Source: Alistipes sp. ZOR0009 (lineage in GTDB: Bacteria; Bacteroidota; Bacteroidia; Bacteroidales; ZOR0009). Taken from it: a stretch of DNA of 64,000 nt. The stretch is taken from positions 1-64,000 of the forward strand of contig NZ_JTLD01000002.1 in assembly GCF_000798815.1 (NCBI RefSeq). The letters are read 5' to 3'. The position numbers were made by a program, and so were the translations under genes. Under the pieces are notes generated by a model. The model made no database searches, was not told the DNA's origin, and saw only the letters and a program-made list of their open reading frames with translations. This document shows, in pieces, positions 32,811 through 41,419 of the stretch (its first letter is position 1; every line of letters begins with the position of its first letter).

Positions 32811-33026
32811 ATGAAAATACTCCTTTCGAAACCTGCATGTATTGGCTGCGCTTCATGTGTTGATATAGCTCCAGCCTATTTCTTTATGGATTTAGAAGGT
32901 AAGGCGTCTTTATATGGAGAAAATGTTGCTAAAAAGTTAGTTGCTATAGACCTATTTCCGCAAGATAAAGAACTTATTCAGGATGTTATTGATTGCTGTC
33001 CTTCTAAGTGTATTGAATTAAGGTAG
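32811..33026 (+). CDS. Single-cluster [4Fe-4S] ferredoxin
   Basis: The 71-residue protein has CIGCASC near the N-terminus (CX2CX2C) and a distal CCPSKC block, enough for one [4Fe-4S] cluster with a proline after the last ligand. A short helical linker lies between. Its ATG starts at the base after the upstream U32 stop (TAGATG), and the U32 protein carries its own Fe-S cysteines, so the likely role is electron donation to that enzyme. Free low-potential ferredoxin for the hydrogenase or PFL system is an alternative. A terminator ends the two-gene operon. Confidence 0.9.
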   Translation: MKILLSKPACIGCASCVDIAPAYFFMDLEGKASLYGENVAKKLVAIDLFPQDKELIQDVIDCCPSKCIELR

Positions 33027-33033
33027 ATAACAA

Positions 33034-33062
33034 GGATCACAATACATTGTGATCCTCTTTTT
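33034..33062. terminator. Terminator after ferredoxin
   Basis: GGATCACAAT / ATTGTGATCC with a 2-base centre is followed by CTCTTTTTTA. It also faces the convergent lipoprotein gene. Confidence 0.8.
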
Positions 33063-33571
33063 TATTCTTTTTTGAAGGCCATGTTGATGGTTCCCTGTTT
33101 TAAAAATAGTCGGCTATTGCTTACTTCATAGCGATATTTTTCGGTCGAATCTTTAATTAGGATATTAAGCGAGTTGGAAGTTCTTGTTAGGAGAGAATCG
33201 ATATTTTTGGCAAATAAAGAATCCTTCCTCGATATGATTTTTAATGTTTTAGAGGTATCTTTAGGTAAATAACCAAATTCCTTAATATCAAGAGTTAAAA
33301 ATTCAGCATATTTGGTTATCGATCCCTTTTGAACTGCAAATGTGTTGTAGTTTTTAGCAGTGTCGGATTTTTGGTTGTACTGAATGCTAAAGTTGTTGCT
33401 GGAGATGTGTAGTATCGTTTGATTTACAGATTTATTGGCGAGTGTATCAACGAGTATCCAGTTTCCTTCAAAGGCCAGAGTCTCCTGAGTGCAGGATGTT
33501 GAAGTACTGGATAGAGCAGCCACAAATAGTGCAGCAGCAATAAATGGGGCAACTTTTTTACTCATTCTCAT
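33062..33571 (-). CDS. Putative lipoprotein, lipocalin-like
   Basis: The 169-residue product has a signal peptide with the candidate lipid-modified Cys27 (STSTSC), though the lipobox is not the classical LxGC form. The mature part starts with FEGNWILVD, reminiscent of the W-containing first strand of lipocalin-like or META-type domains, and continues with predicted beta-strands. No further family was recognised. A second lipoprotein of similar size and GTW start lies at 34213-34707, so the two may be distant relatives. Alternative start at Met3. Function unknown. Confidence 0.6.
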   Translation of the reverse strand: MRMSKKVAPFIAAALFVAALSSTSTSCTQETLAFEGNWILVDTLANKSVNQTILHISSNNFSIQYNQKSDTAKNYNTFAVQKGSITKYAEFLTLDIKEFGYLPKDTSKTLKIISRKDSLFAKNIDSLLTRTSNSLNILIKDSTEKYRYEVSNSRLFLKQGTINMAFKKE

Positions 33572-33657
33572 GTTTTCGAGTGTTTTGTTGGAAAATATGT
33601 CAGCAAAAAAAGCAAATTTCCGAAAGAAAAGGAACCTTAGTGCGAATGTTTCTTTGA

Positions 33658-34197
33658 TTAGTAGAAACGTTCGTAAACATCGGTTTTTATTCTTTTTGTG
33701 TAATTATCTAGATCTATATCAGTTAGTGTAGAATTGTTGGACATTAAAAGCATTGGTACGGCAGGTTTTATTCTATCGTAAGATGGTTGTTTGTATGAAA
33801 AGTTGGTGTAAAGATGAAAGCCAAAACGTTCATAAAATGCTATTCTTCTTTGGCTAGTAATGTCATTAGGCAGCTCGACTTCAAAAATGAGGATGCTATT
33901 GATAGACTTTATAATGGAAGTTAGTAGTTTCCCTCCAATGCCGTTACCTCTTATATTTGTATTAGTCGCAATGTGCTCTAAAAAATAGAAATTTTCAAAT
34001 TCCCATATCGTTGCAAATCCAACAACTGTCTGATCTTGGATGGCTGCGTAAAGGCACATTTCTTTATGGGTAAGAAGCTGAATTAACTTCGAAAAGTCTC
34101 TTCTTTCAGCCTCTGGAAAAGAGTCTTCGTATATTGGCTGAATTTCTTTTAGGAGACGGCTGCTCAGGCTAGTAATTCGTTCAAGTTGTGGTTCCAT
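33658..34197 (-). CDS. GNAT-family N-acetyltransferase
   Basis: This 179-residue protein has the acetyl-CoA pyrophosphate loop RGNGIGGKLL (motif A) near residue 85, preceded by the strand EHIATNTNIRG, and the YERFGFHLYTNF end of the GNAT fold. It would acetylate a small molecule or protein amine; the substrate is not predictable. It lies 15 bases downstream of a lipoprotein gene on the same strand, so both are probably co-transcribed. The 34197 ATG gives the usual GNAT length. Confidence 0.85.
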   Translation of the reverse strand: MEPQLERITSLSSRLLKEIQPIYEDSFPEAERRDFSKLIQLLTHKEMCLYAAIQDQTVVGFATIWEFENFYFLEHIATNTNIRGNGIGGKLLTSIIKSINSILIFEVELPNDITSQRRIAFYERFGFHLYTNFSYKQPSYDRIKPAVPMLLMSNNSTLTDIDLDNYTKRIKTDVYERFY

Positions 34198-34212
34198 GGT
34201 TTTTGCTGCTGG

Positions 34213-34707
34213 CTACTTTCTTTGAAAAACGAGGGTTACTGCTTCAGGTTTGTACCAGAACGTGAGTTTGTCATCTTTTCTTACATAGAAAAGAGTTACG
34301 CTAGGGTATTCGAATACGTCTTGAATTTCTTCAATGAATTTTTCATCATCTTTTTTTAAATCGACAACCTTTCCTGTTTCATTATCTTTGTACGACAAAG
34401 CCTCCGGTACTAATTTCATTTGATTGTCGAACCAAGCAAGCGACCCTTTTATGGTATGGTCAAAAATGTATTCTTTATCGTTTTCTCTTTTGGCAAGCAG
34501 GGTAATTTCGAACGTGTTGTTCGTAAACGTGAAATCAAGTATTTTTTCTAATCTCTCTTCAGATTCGTCGTCAAAATCCTTAAAACTAGTAGTCCACGTT
34601 CCCAAAAAATCAGGTTTCACCGTGTCGTCTTTGCTGCAAGATGTGAAAAATGCGAGTAATGTAAGTGCTGCTAGAAGTCGCATTCCTAATCCGAATTTTA
34701 AAATCAT
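34213..34707 (-). CDS. Lipoprotein, lipocalin-like
   Basis: The 164-residue protein has a hydrophobic leader (LLAALTLLAFFTS) and Cys24 followed by SKDD, a charged stretch resembling the signals that send lipoproteins to the cell surface in Bacteroidota. The mature domain begins LGTWTTSFKDF, as in lipocalin-like domains, and is mostly predicted beta-strand with a D/E/K-rich loop. It is upstream of the GNAT gene. No ligand or function can be named. Confidence 0.68.
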   Translation of the reverse strand: MILKFGLGMRLLAALTLLAFFTSCSKDDTVKPDFLGTWTTSFKDFDDESEERLEKILDFTFTNNTFEITLLAKRENDKEYIFDHTIKGSLAWFDNQMKLVPEALSYKDNETGKVVDLKKDDEKFIEEIQDVFEYPSVTLFYVRKDDKLTFWYKPEAVTLVFQRK

Positions 34708-34879
34708 CAGTTTTAAGTTTTGAAATTATCAATTCTTATAGTTAAGAAAAAGTCTATTCCTGAGACTTTATTGAGATAAAGATAAGAGATTTTGTGGATG
34801 CAAAAAAATATTCAAAAAGGGTTGGTGTTCTAACAAAAACTGTCGTAATATAGTCTTCTAATATTTAAATTGTTCTGCT

Positions 34880-35341
34880 ATGTCACATACCCAAAAGTTC
34901 GTACAAGAGCTGGTGGCAAAGCACGGTAGCCAACGAAATAGTCTTATCCCTGTTTTGCAGGAGATCGTTGCAGTTGATCGATTTCTTAGTGAGGACGCCA
35001 TGTTAGCTGTTGCTCAAGAATTTGGTCTCTCGGCTGCTGAGGTTTTTGGAGCCGCTTCATTTTATACCTTTTTGGATACTGTACCTCGAGGTAAAAATAT
35101 CATTCGTGTTTGTAAAACTATTTCTTGCCATATGAAAGGAAAGGAGTATGTTATTGAAGCATTGGAGGAGGCCTTAGGTGTTAAAATCGGAGGTACTACT
35201 GTTGATGGGAAGTTTACGTTGCTAACTGCTAATTGTTTAGGATGGTGCCACAAAGGGCCTGTTATGCTGGTGAATAACGATGTCTATCCAGAGGTGACAC
35301 CACAGTCTGCAGTTGCTCTACTTGATAAGTATTGTCTTTAA
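34880..35341 (+). CDS. hydC: NADH-linked [FeFe]-hydrogenase, NuoE-like subunit
   Basis: The 153-residue thioredoxin-fold protein carries one [2Fe-2S] cluster on Cys78, Cys83, Cys119 and Cys123 (RVCKTISC, then ANCLGWC), as in NuoE and HydC. It begins with a helical N-domain (residues 1-65). It is the first gene of a three-gene run (35341 to 35357 is 15 bases, 36526 to 36545 is 18 bases) with the FMN subunit and the hydrogenase subunit. The cluster passes electrons between the NAD(H) site and HydA. No maturation genes (hydE, hydF, hydG) are in the window. Confidence 0.93.
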   Translation: MSHTQKFVQELVAKHGSQRNSLIPVLQEIVAVDRFLSEDAMLAVAQEFGLSAAEVFGAASFYTFLDTVPRGKNIIRVCKTISCHMKGKEYVIEALEEALGVKIGGTTVDGKFTLLTANCLGWCHKGPVMLVNNDVYPEVTPQSAVALLDKYCL

Positions 35342-35356
35342 CTCAAAATTTGAGCA

Positions 35357-36526
35357 ATGGAAAGAAAAATTTTGAAAAAAGTAGACTTGATATTTCAAGA
35401 AGTTGCTTATACGGATATTTTGGAGGCTGTAAAAAAGGTAGCACTGAAGAGCCAAGACGATATAATACTTACCATTACAGACTCTGGATTGAGAGGACGC
35501 GGAGGTGCTGGTTTTCCTACAGGGCTAAAGTGGCGTTTTGCAAAAACAGAGGATAGTGTTGTAAAATATGTGATTTGCAACGCAGATGAGGGGGAGCCCG
35601 GAACCTTTAAGGATCGGGAAATCCTTCAGAATGTTCCATATAAAGTTTTTGCAGGAATGGCTATTTGCGGATATGCGATTGGGGCACACGAGGGGTACAT
35701 TTACTTGCGTGGTGAGTACAACTTTTTGCTTCCAGAATTACTGGTGGCATTGGATAAGTTTAATTCCTCCTTGTTAGATATTGGTCTTGACTTTAAAATT
35801 AGCTTGAAAAGTGGGAGCGGAGCTTACATCTGTGGAGAAGAAAGCGCGCTGTTTGAAAGCATGGAAGGAAAGCGAGGGGAACCACGAAATAAACCTCCTT
35901 ACCCAACTCAGAGTGGCTATAATGGTAAGCCAACAGTTATCAATAACGTAGAAACGTTGGTTTATGTGGCTATTATTTCCAAGATTGGTGCCGACCAGTT
36001 TAAAAAAATGGGAACAAAAGATTCTTGTGGTTCTAAAGTTTTTTCTGTTTCGGGAGATACTCCTAAAGCCGGAATTTATGAGTTGGAGTTAGGCATGCTT
36101 CTCGGTGAGTTTGTTGGTGAATTTGGGGATGGAGATACCAAGGCGGTTCAAGTTGGTGGTGCTTCTGGATATTGTGTCCCTCGCAAGCAGTTTAATGATA
36201 CGATTATAGGTTTTGAGGGAATTCCAACAGGTGGTTCTATGATGGTGTTCAACTCTTCAAGATCGATGTATAATGTGCTACACGACTATCTTGAGTTTTT
36301 TTGTGAGGAGTCTTGTGGTCAATGTACACCATGTAGGGTTGGTAGCCAGCAACTTCTGAAAGGAATAGAGGCTGTAAAAAAAGGCGAGCGGCGTCCAGAG
36401 TACTTAGACGATATCAAAAAGTTGGCAGCTACCATGAAAATAGCCTCGAAATGTGGTTTGGGACAGTCTATCGCAAATCCTTTTTATTCAATTGTAGATA
36501 ATTTTCGGGAGGAGATTATTTACTAA
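35357..36526 (+). CDS. hydB: NADH-linked [FeFe]-hydrogenase, NuoF-like FMN subunit (short form)
   Basis: The 389-residue protein has the NuoF core: the FMN/NADH-binding GRGGAGFPTGLKWRF near residue 49, the GEESALFESMEGKRG loop, the SLBB region and the terminal [4Fe-4S] site ESCGQCTPCRVG plus a distant Cys in KCGLGQS. It is unlike typical bifurcating HydB (about 600 residues) because it lacks both the N-terminal [2Fe-2S] thioredoxin-like domain and the C-terminal two-cluster ferredoxin domain. It should oxidise or reduce NAD(H) with FMN, but the missing clusters question whether the complex uses ferredoxin. Confidence 0.92.
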   Translation: MERKILKKVDLIFQEVAYTDILEAVKKVALKSQDDIILTITDSGLRGRGGAGFPTGLKWRFAKTEDSVVKYVICNADEGEPGTFKDREILQNVPYKVFAGMAICGYAIGAHEGYIYLRGEYNFLLPELLVALDKFNSSLLDIGLDFKISLKSGSGAYICGEESALFESMEGKRGEPRNKPPYPTQSGYNGKPTVINNVETLVYVAIISKIGADQFKKMGTKDSCGSKVFSVSGDTPKAGIYELELGMLLGEFVGEFGDGDTKAVQVGGASGYCVPRKQFNDTIIGFEGIPTGGSMMVFNSSRSMYNVLHDYLEFFCEESCGQCTPCRVGSQQLLKGIEAVKKGERRPEYLDDIKKLAATMKIASKCGLGQSIANPFYSIVDNFREEIIY

Positions 36527-36544
36527 CCTTTAAAATAGCATGTC

Positions 36545-38335
36545 ATGAATGAGTTAAAGGTGAATTTAAAAGTTAACAATATTTCCGTTTCGGTAAATGA
36601 GGGAACAACGATACTTGAAGCCGCTCAGAGGCTTAACTTTAATATACCGACGCTCTGCTATCATCCCGATTTGTCTATTGCTGGTAATTGTAGGGTTTGT
36701 GTGGTTGAGGTTAAAGGTGCTAAGCAGCTTGTTGCATCGTGTGCTACGCCTGTTGCTGAGGGGATGGAAGTTTTTACAAATAGCGAAAAAGTTAGGACTG
36801 CTCGCAAGCATGTTATTGAGTTGCTCCTTTCGGAGCATAATGCTGATTGCACACGCTGCTTCAAAAACGGAAGTTGCGAGTTGCAAAAATTAGCCGCAGA
36901 GTATCGTATTGGTGAGTACACTTTTATGAATATCTTAAAGTTTAAAGCTCATAAGGTCGATAAATCGTCTCCTTCTATAATCAAAGATGATAACAAGTGT
37001 ATCCGTTGTCAGCGCTGTGTTAGAACTTGTTCGGAACTTCAGGGAATTGGAGCCTTAGAGGTTGCTTTTAAGGGAGATCATCAGATTATTTCTACATTTA
37101 TGGGAAAACCATTGTCTGAAGTTGTTTGTACCAACTGCGGCCAATGTGTTAATCGTTGTCCTACAGCTGCTTTAGTCGAACAGTCATATATTGAAGATGT
37201 TTGGAAGGCCATAAATGATACAGAGAAGTATGTCGTTGTTCAAACTGCGCCTGCAGTTCGTGCTGCTTTAGGAGAAGATTTGGGGTTAAACCCAGGTGTT
37301 CGAGTAACAGGGAAGCTCGTTTCCGCATTAAAACACATTGGTTTTGATAGCGTTTTGGATACAGATTTTACTGCAGATCTTACCATTATGGAGGAAAGTG
37401 CGGAGTTGCTTCATCGGTTGAGGCGTGCTTTGGTTGATGGAGAAAAAGTTGCGCTTCCAATGCTAACTTCCTGTTCTCCTGGCTGGATAAAATTCCAGGA
37501 GCATTTGTATCATGATATGCTAGATAATCTATCAACTTGTAAGTCTCCTCAGCAAATGTTTGGAGCTCTTGTAAAAACCTACTTCGCAAGAAAGAAGGGA
37601 ATCAATCCTGATAAGATAGTTTCTGTTTCTATAATGCCATGCACGGCTAAAAAATTTGAATGCAAACGGCCTGAAATGCGTGATAGTGGATATCAGGATG
37701 TAGATTATGTGCTAACAACAAGAGAGTTGGCTATGATGATTCGTCAATCTGGGGTTGATTTTCTGAAGTTGACGGAAGAGCATTACGACAGCTTGATGGG
37801 GGCTTCTACCGGTGCTGCCGTAATTTTTGGAGCAACAGGAGGTGTCATGGAGGCTGCTCTTAGGACAGCTTGGGAGATTATCACAGGAAGAGAAGTCCCT
37901 TTCGAAAAGTTGAATATAATGCCAGTGAGAGGCTTCGGAGGGATAAAGGCTACTTCTTTAATTATTACAGATGCTAAGCCAGAGTTTGGTTTTCTTGAAG
38001 GGGTGGAGTTGAAAGTTGCTGTAGCCCACGGGCTTGCTAATGCAAAAAAATTGATGGATGCGATCAGAAGTGGGACGGTTCATTATCATTTTGTCGAAGT
38101 TATGGCTTGTCCCGGTGGTTGTATAGGCGGAGGAGGGCAGCCTATTCCTACAAGTAGCGAGATTCGATCTAAGCGCATAGAAGCTATTTATGCTGAAGAT
38201 ATGGGGTTGGCCGTCCGCAAATCCCATGAAAACAACGAGGTTAAGTTGCTGTATAAGCTGTTTCTTGGAGAACCTAACAGCCATAAATCTCACGATTTAC
38301 TTCATACTCATTATAAGCCGCGTAAGGGATATTAA
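36545..38335 (+). CDS. hydA: [FeFe]-hydrogenase catalytic subunit (group A)
   Basis: The 596-residue enzyme produces or consumes H2. From the N-terminus: [2Fe-2S] on Cys38, 49, 52, 66; a His98/Cys102/Cys105/Cys111 [4Fe-4S]; two [4Fe-4S] sets at Cys152-162 and Cys195-205; then the H-cluster with L1 TSCSPGW (Cys310), L2 MPCTAKKFE (Cys366) and L3 MACPGGCIGGGGQP (Cys522, Cys526). L1 has Ser where the textbook motif has a second Cys, a variant I recall from other group A enzymes. With HydB and HydC it forms an NADH-linked hydrogenase that re-oxidises NADH from fermentation. Confidence 0.97.
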   Translation: MNELKVNLKVNNISVSVNEGTTILEAAQRLNFNIPTLCYHPDLSIAGNCRVCVVEVKGAKQLVASCATPVAEGMEVFTNSEKVRTARKHVIELLLSEHNADCTRCFKNGSCELQKLAAEYRIGEYTFMNILKFKAHKVDKSSPSIIKDDNKCIRCQRCVRTCSELQGIGALEVAFKGDHQIISTFMGKPLSEVVCTNCGQCVNRCPTAALVEQSYIEDVWKAINDTEKYVVVQTAPAVRAALGEDLGLNPGVRVTGKLVSALKHIGFDSVLDTDFTADLTIMEESAELLHRLRRALVDGEKVALPMLTSCSPGWIKFQEHLYHDMLDNLSTCKSPQQMFGALVKTYFARKKGINPDKIVSVSIMPCTAKKFECKRPEMRDSGYQDVDYVLTTRELAMMIRQSGVDFLKLTEEHYDSLMGASTGAAVIFGATGGVMEAALRTAWEIITGREVPFEKLNIMPVRGFGGIKATSLIITDAKPEFGFLEGVELKVAVAHGLANAKKLMDAIRSGTVHYHFVEVMACPGGCIGGGGQPIPTSSEIRSKRIEAIYAEDMGLAVRKSHENNEVKLLYKLFLGEPNSHKSHDLLHTHYKPRKGY

Positions 38336-38430
38336 AAGAAAGCGATTACTTCTGATACCATTCATTACATATATTTTAATACCATGATGTTGTGAGGATT
38401 CCTTTGTTTAGTTGTTTCCTTGTTTTATTT

Positions 38431-38438
38431 TAACTTTG
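38431..38438 (+). promoter_or_regulatory. Candidate -7 box of rsgA
   Basis: TAACTTTG matches TAnnTTTG. It excludes the upstream TTG start at 38412 and supports the ATG at 38454. Confidence 0.45.
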
Positions 38439-38453
38439 GACAAAATTGTTTTT

Positions 38454-39407
38454 ATGGCATTATCGAGAGAGTTTATTGGCTTAGTGATAAAAGCAACAGG
38501 AAGTTGGTATACAGTTGTAAATCGTGAAACAGCAGAAACGATTGAATGTAAAATTCGTGGAAAAATTCGGTTGAAGGATGTTAAAACAACCAATCCTGTA
38601 GTTGTTGGCGATCTTGTAAATGTCGAGGTTGTTGAAGGCGATGATGTTGGTGTGATTTCTAAAATAGTTGATAGAAAAAATTATATAATTCGAAGGTCTT
38701 CAAACCTTTCTAAAGAAGCGCATATTATTGCCGCAAATATTGATCAAGTTTTTTTGGTTGTCACAATAGATCTACCAAAAACAAGCCGCGAATTTGTAGA
38801 TAGATTTTTAGTTGCTGCAGAGGCGTATAAAATACCTACCACTATTGTTGTTAATAAGATAGATCTTTATGATATTGATGCCAGAGTTGAATTAGAGCTC
38901 TTCAAAATGGACTATGCTTTGGCTGGCTATGAGGTGCTTGAGGTTTCAGCTTTGCGAGAGGATAATCTAGATTTGCTTGGTTCTCGTTTGAGCGGTAAGA
39001 TTAGCGTGTTTTCAGGGAATTCAGGTGTTGGGAAATCAACCCTTCTTAATGCGTTATTGCCAGATTTAGACTTAAAAACGGGGAAAATATCAGATTACCA
39101 TCATAAAGGTACCCATACCACAACTTTTTCAGAAATGTTTGGCTTTAATAATGATGGATACATAATCGATACGCCTGGAATTAAAGGTTTTGGTATTGTT
39201 GATGTAAAAAAGGATGAGCTTTTTCATTTCTTTAAAGATTTATTTAAATATGCAGAAGGATGCAAATTTTATAACTGCACCCATACGCACGAGCCTGGAT
39301 GTGCAGTAAAGGAGGCGGTGACAAATGAGAAAATTGCTTTTTCTCGTTACGAGAGCTACCTCAAGATCCTTGATGATGAAGGTGAAAAATATCGAGCTAA
39401 AATGTAA
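38454..39407 (+). CDS. rsgA: Ribosome small-subunit biogenesis GTPase RsgA
   Basis: This circularly permuted GTPase of about 317 residues helps mature the 30S subunit. The permuted order is seen: the N-terminal OB domain, then G4 VVNKIDLYD, then G1 GNSGVGKSTLLNAL, then G3 DTPGIKGFG, and finally the zinc site CKFYNCTHTHEPGC. A longer frame starts at a TTG inside the -7 box; the MALSREFIG start is preferred. It is monocistronic as far as can be seen, though the AIM24 gene lies 95 bases downstream on the same strand. Confidence 0.96.
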   Translation: MALSREFIGLVIKATGSWYTVVNRETAETIECKIRGKIRLKDVKTTNPVVVGDLVNVEVVEGDDVGVISKIVDRKNYIIRRSSNLSKEAHIIAANIDQVFLVVTIDLPKTSREFVDRFLVAAEAYKIPTTIVVNKIDLYDIDARVELELFKMDYALAGYEVLEVSALREDNLDLLGSRLSGKISVFSGNSGVGKSTLLNALLPDLDLKTGKISDYHHKGTHTTTFSEMFGFNNDGYIIDTPGIKGFGIVDVKKDELFHFFKDLFKYAEGCKFYNCTHTHEPGCAVKEAVTNEKIAFSRYESYLKILDDEGEKYRAKM

Positions 39408-39502
39408 TTGCATATTTTTTTTATTTGTCTTAAATAAATCTGTTAATAAACTTGAAACTTAGGTGCAGTTTGTCTTAAATTAGAGTTTTAAAATTAGCAG
39501 AT

Positions 39503-40270
39503 ATGATTTCACAGCCAATTAACTACAGAATTACGGGAGAAAATCTTCGAGTATTGGAGATGATTTTAAAACCCGGAGAGACGATCCTTGCAGAAGCAGG
39601 TGCTCTTATTTATATGGACGAGGGGATTGTTCATGAAACATGTCTTGGAGATGGTTCTGAGCCTAATCCTGTAATAATGGAAAAAATATTTCCTTCAGCA
39701 ATAATGCCTTTGTCTGGAGATTCTATTTTTTATACCTATTTTACTAATTATGGAAGAAAGGATGGCGTTGTAGTTTTTTCAACGCCTTACATCGGAACTC
39801 CTGTCAAGTTGAATCTTTCTGATTTTAATAATGAGTTGATAATTTTGAAGGGGGCATTCCTTTGTGCACCTAAAGGTGTTAAAATTTCTGCATTTAATCC
39901 CAGAAAGAATGGTGTTATTACTAAGAATGAGTTGGTTACTTTACACAAAATTTCAGGAGAGGGTGATGTTTTTATAAATGTTGGAGGAAGTTTGATAGAG
40001 CGGAATATAAGCAGCAGTGATAGCGTTAGAATTGATGCTACTAGTATTCTTGCTTTTGATGCTAGAGTTGAGCTGACGGTAGAAAATATTGGAGATGTAA
40101 AGACAATGCTTTTGGGAAATGATGCTTTTGTTTTGGCATCATTAAAAGGAGATGGAAAAGTGCTGATGCAATCATTGCCTTTGCAAAAAATGATTCTTTA
40201 TTTTCATAATTGTGTGCAGCATATGCATTTAACGAATGATGTTGTCTTAAGAAAGTTATATGAAGATTGA
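39503..40270 (+). CDS. AIM24/TIGR00266-family protein
   Basis: The 255-residue protein matches the AIM24 (TIGR00266) family, with the strands RVLEMILKPGETILAEAGALIYMD near the N-terminus, GDSIFYTYFTN around residue 78 and KGVKISAF near 130. The fold is beta-sandwich; the role is unproven, although yeast Aim24 affects mitochondrial membranes. There is no signal peptide or membrane segment. It lies between rsgA and mnmH with a terminator after it, so it may be transcribed alone. Identification rests on motif shape only. Confidence 0.72.
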   Translation: MISQPINYRITGENLRVLEMILKPGETILAEAGALIYMDEGIVHETCLGDGSEPNPVIMEKIFPSAIMPLSGDSIFYTYFTNYGRKDGVVVFSTPYIGTPVKLNLSDFNNELIILKGAFLCAPKGVKISAFNPRKNGVITKNELVTLHKISGEGDVFINVGGSLIERNISSSDSVRIDATSILAFDARVELTVENIGDVKTMLLGNDAFVLASLKGDGKVLMQSLPLQKMILYFHNCVQHMHLTNDVVLRKLYED

Positions 40271-40271
40271 G

Positions 40272-40294
40272 AAGAGGCCAGAGCCTCTTTTTTT
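40272..40294 (+). terminator. Terminator before mnmH
   Basis: AAGAGGC pairs with GCCTCTT around CAGA and is followed by TTTTTG. Confidence 0.75.
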
Positions 40295-40323
40295 GTACCT
40301 TTCAGCTTCGTAAAATCATTGCA

Positions 40324-41343
40324 ATGCCAGCTACGCTTAGTCCAGATCAGTTTCTATTGCTTCGGGAACATGTTTCTATTCTTGATGTTCGTTCCCCAAA
40401 AGAGTTTTTAAAGGGCCATATTCCAAATGCTTTAAGCATGCCGCTGTTTACCGATGAAGAGCGAGCAATTGTTGGAACTAAATATACAAAACAAGGTAAA
40501 GATTTGGCGGTCTTAGCAGGTCTTGAGTTTGTTGGTTCAAAGTTAGCCGATATGGTTCGTTTTGCCAGAAAGAACGTAAATAAGCAAGGGGAAATTGCTC
40601 TTTACTGTTGGCGAGGAGGGATGCGGAGTGGAAGCGTTGCTTGGTTGCTAGAGACGGCTGGTTTCAAGGTCTATTTACTACGAGGAGGATATAAAGCTTA
40701 CAGAACCCATCTGCGTCATGTTGTAGGCTCTACGGATGCTGATATTCGGTTAGTTGGAGGTATGACAGGAAGCGGAAAAACAGACATTCTGTTAAATATG
40801 AAAAAGGGAGGTTGCCAGATTCTTGATTTGGAGGGGTATGCTAACCATAAAGGATCAGCCTTTGGCGCTATTGGTCAGAGCCCTCAGCCTTCGGCAGAGA
40901 TGTTTGAGAACCTTATTTTTGACGATTGGAGGACGTTTGACTTTGGTAAGCCAATTTGGTTGGAAGACGAAAGTAAAAATATAGGAAGCTTATTTATTTT
41001 TGATGAACTCTTTTCAAAGATGTCAAAAGCACCTCTTTATCGTATTTCTGTGCCAAAATCAGATAGAATTACGAGGCTTGTTAAGGAGTATTCTTCTTTC
41101 GGTAACGAACTCATTCGTGAGGCTTTAGGCAAAATAGAACGCCGTTTAGGGTTTGACGTGTATCAATTTTGCCTTAGGGCTTTGGACGAAAGAGATTATG
41201 CTAAGATAGCAGATCTTACTTTATACTACTATGATAAAGCATATTTGAATCAAAATAGTAAAAGGACGTCAAAAATAATTGATATAGAATTGGATAGGGA
41301 TGATCCTTTGACAAATGCAAGGCTGCTAGCAAAGATACGATGA
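40324..41343 (+). CDS. mnmH: tRNA 2-selenouridine synthase
   Basis: This 339-residue enzyme (also SelU) replaces the sulfur of 2-thiouridine by selenium at tRNA position 34, via a geranyl intermediate. The N-terminal rhodanese domain has its Cys in ALYCWRGGMRSG, and the C-terminal P-loop domain has GGMTGSGKTDIL (Walker A). The start is placed at MPATLSPDQF, because the longer frame begins within the terminator of the AIM24 gene. No selenophosphate synthase (selD) is seen in the window, so selenium supply must come from elsewhere in the genome. All key residues are intact. Confidence 0.94.
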   Translation: MPATLSPDQFLLLREHVSILDVRSPKEFLKGHIPNALSMPLFTDEERAIVGTKYTKQGKDLAVLAGLEFVGSKLADMVRFARKNVNKQGEIALYCWRGGMRSGSVAWLLETAGFKVYLLRGGYKAYRTHLRHVVGSTDADIRLVGGMTGSGKTDILLNMKKGGCQILDLEGYANHKGSAFGAIGQSPQPSAEMFENLIFDDWRTFDFGKPIWLEDESKNIGSLFIFDELFSKMSKAPLYRISVPKSDRITRLVKEYSSFGNELIREALGKIERRLGFDVYQFCLRALDERDYAKIADLTLYYYDKAYLNQNSKRTSKIIDIELDRDDPLTNARLLAKIR

Positions 41344-41419
41344 TCGTTAATTTATTTGTGTCCTGTTGATTTGTAGTTCCCGTTTTCGTAATTTGTTCTA
41401 ATCTATAATTCTATATGTT

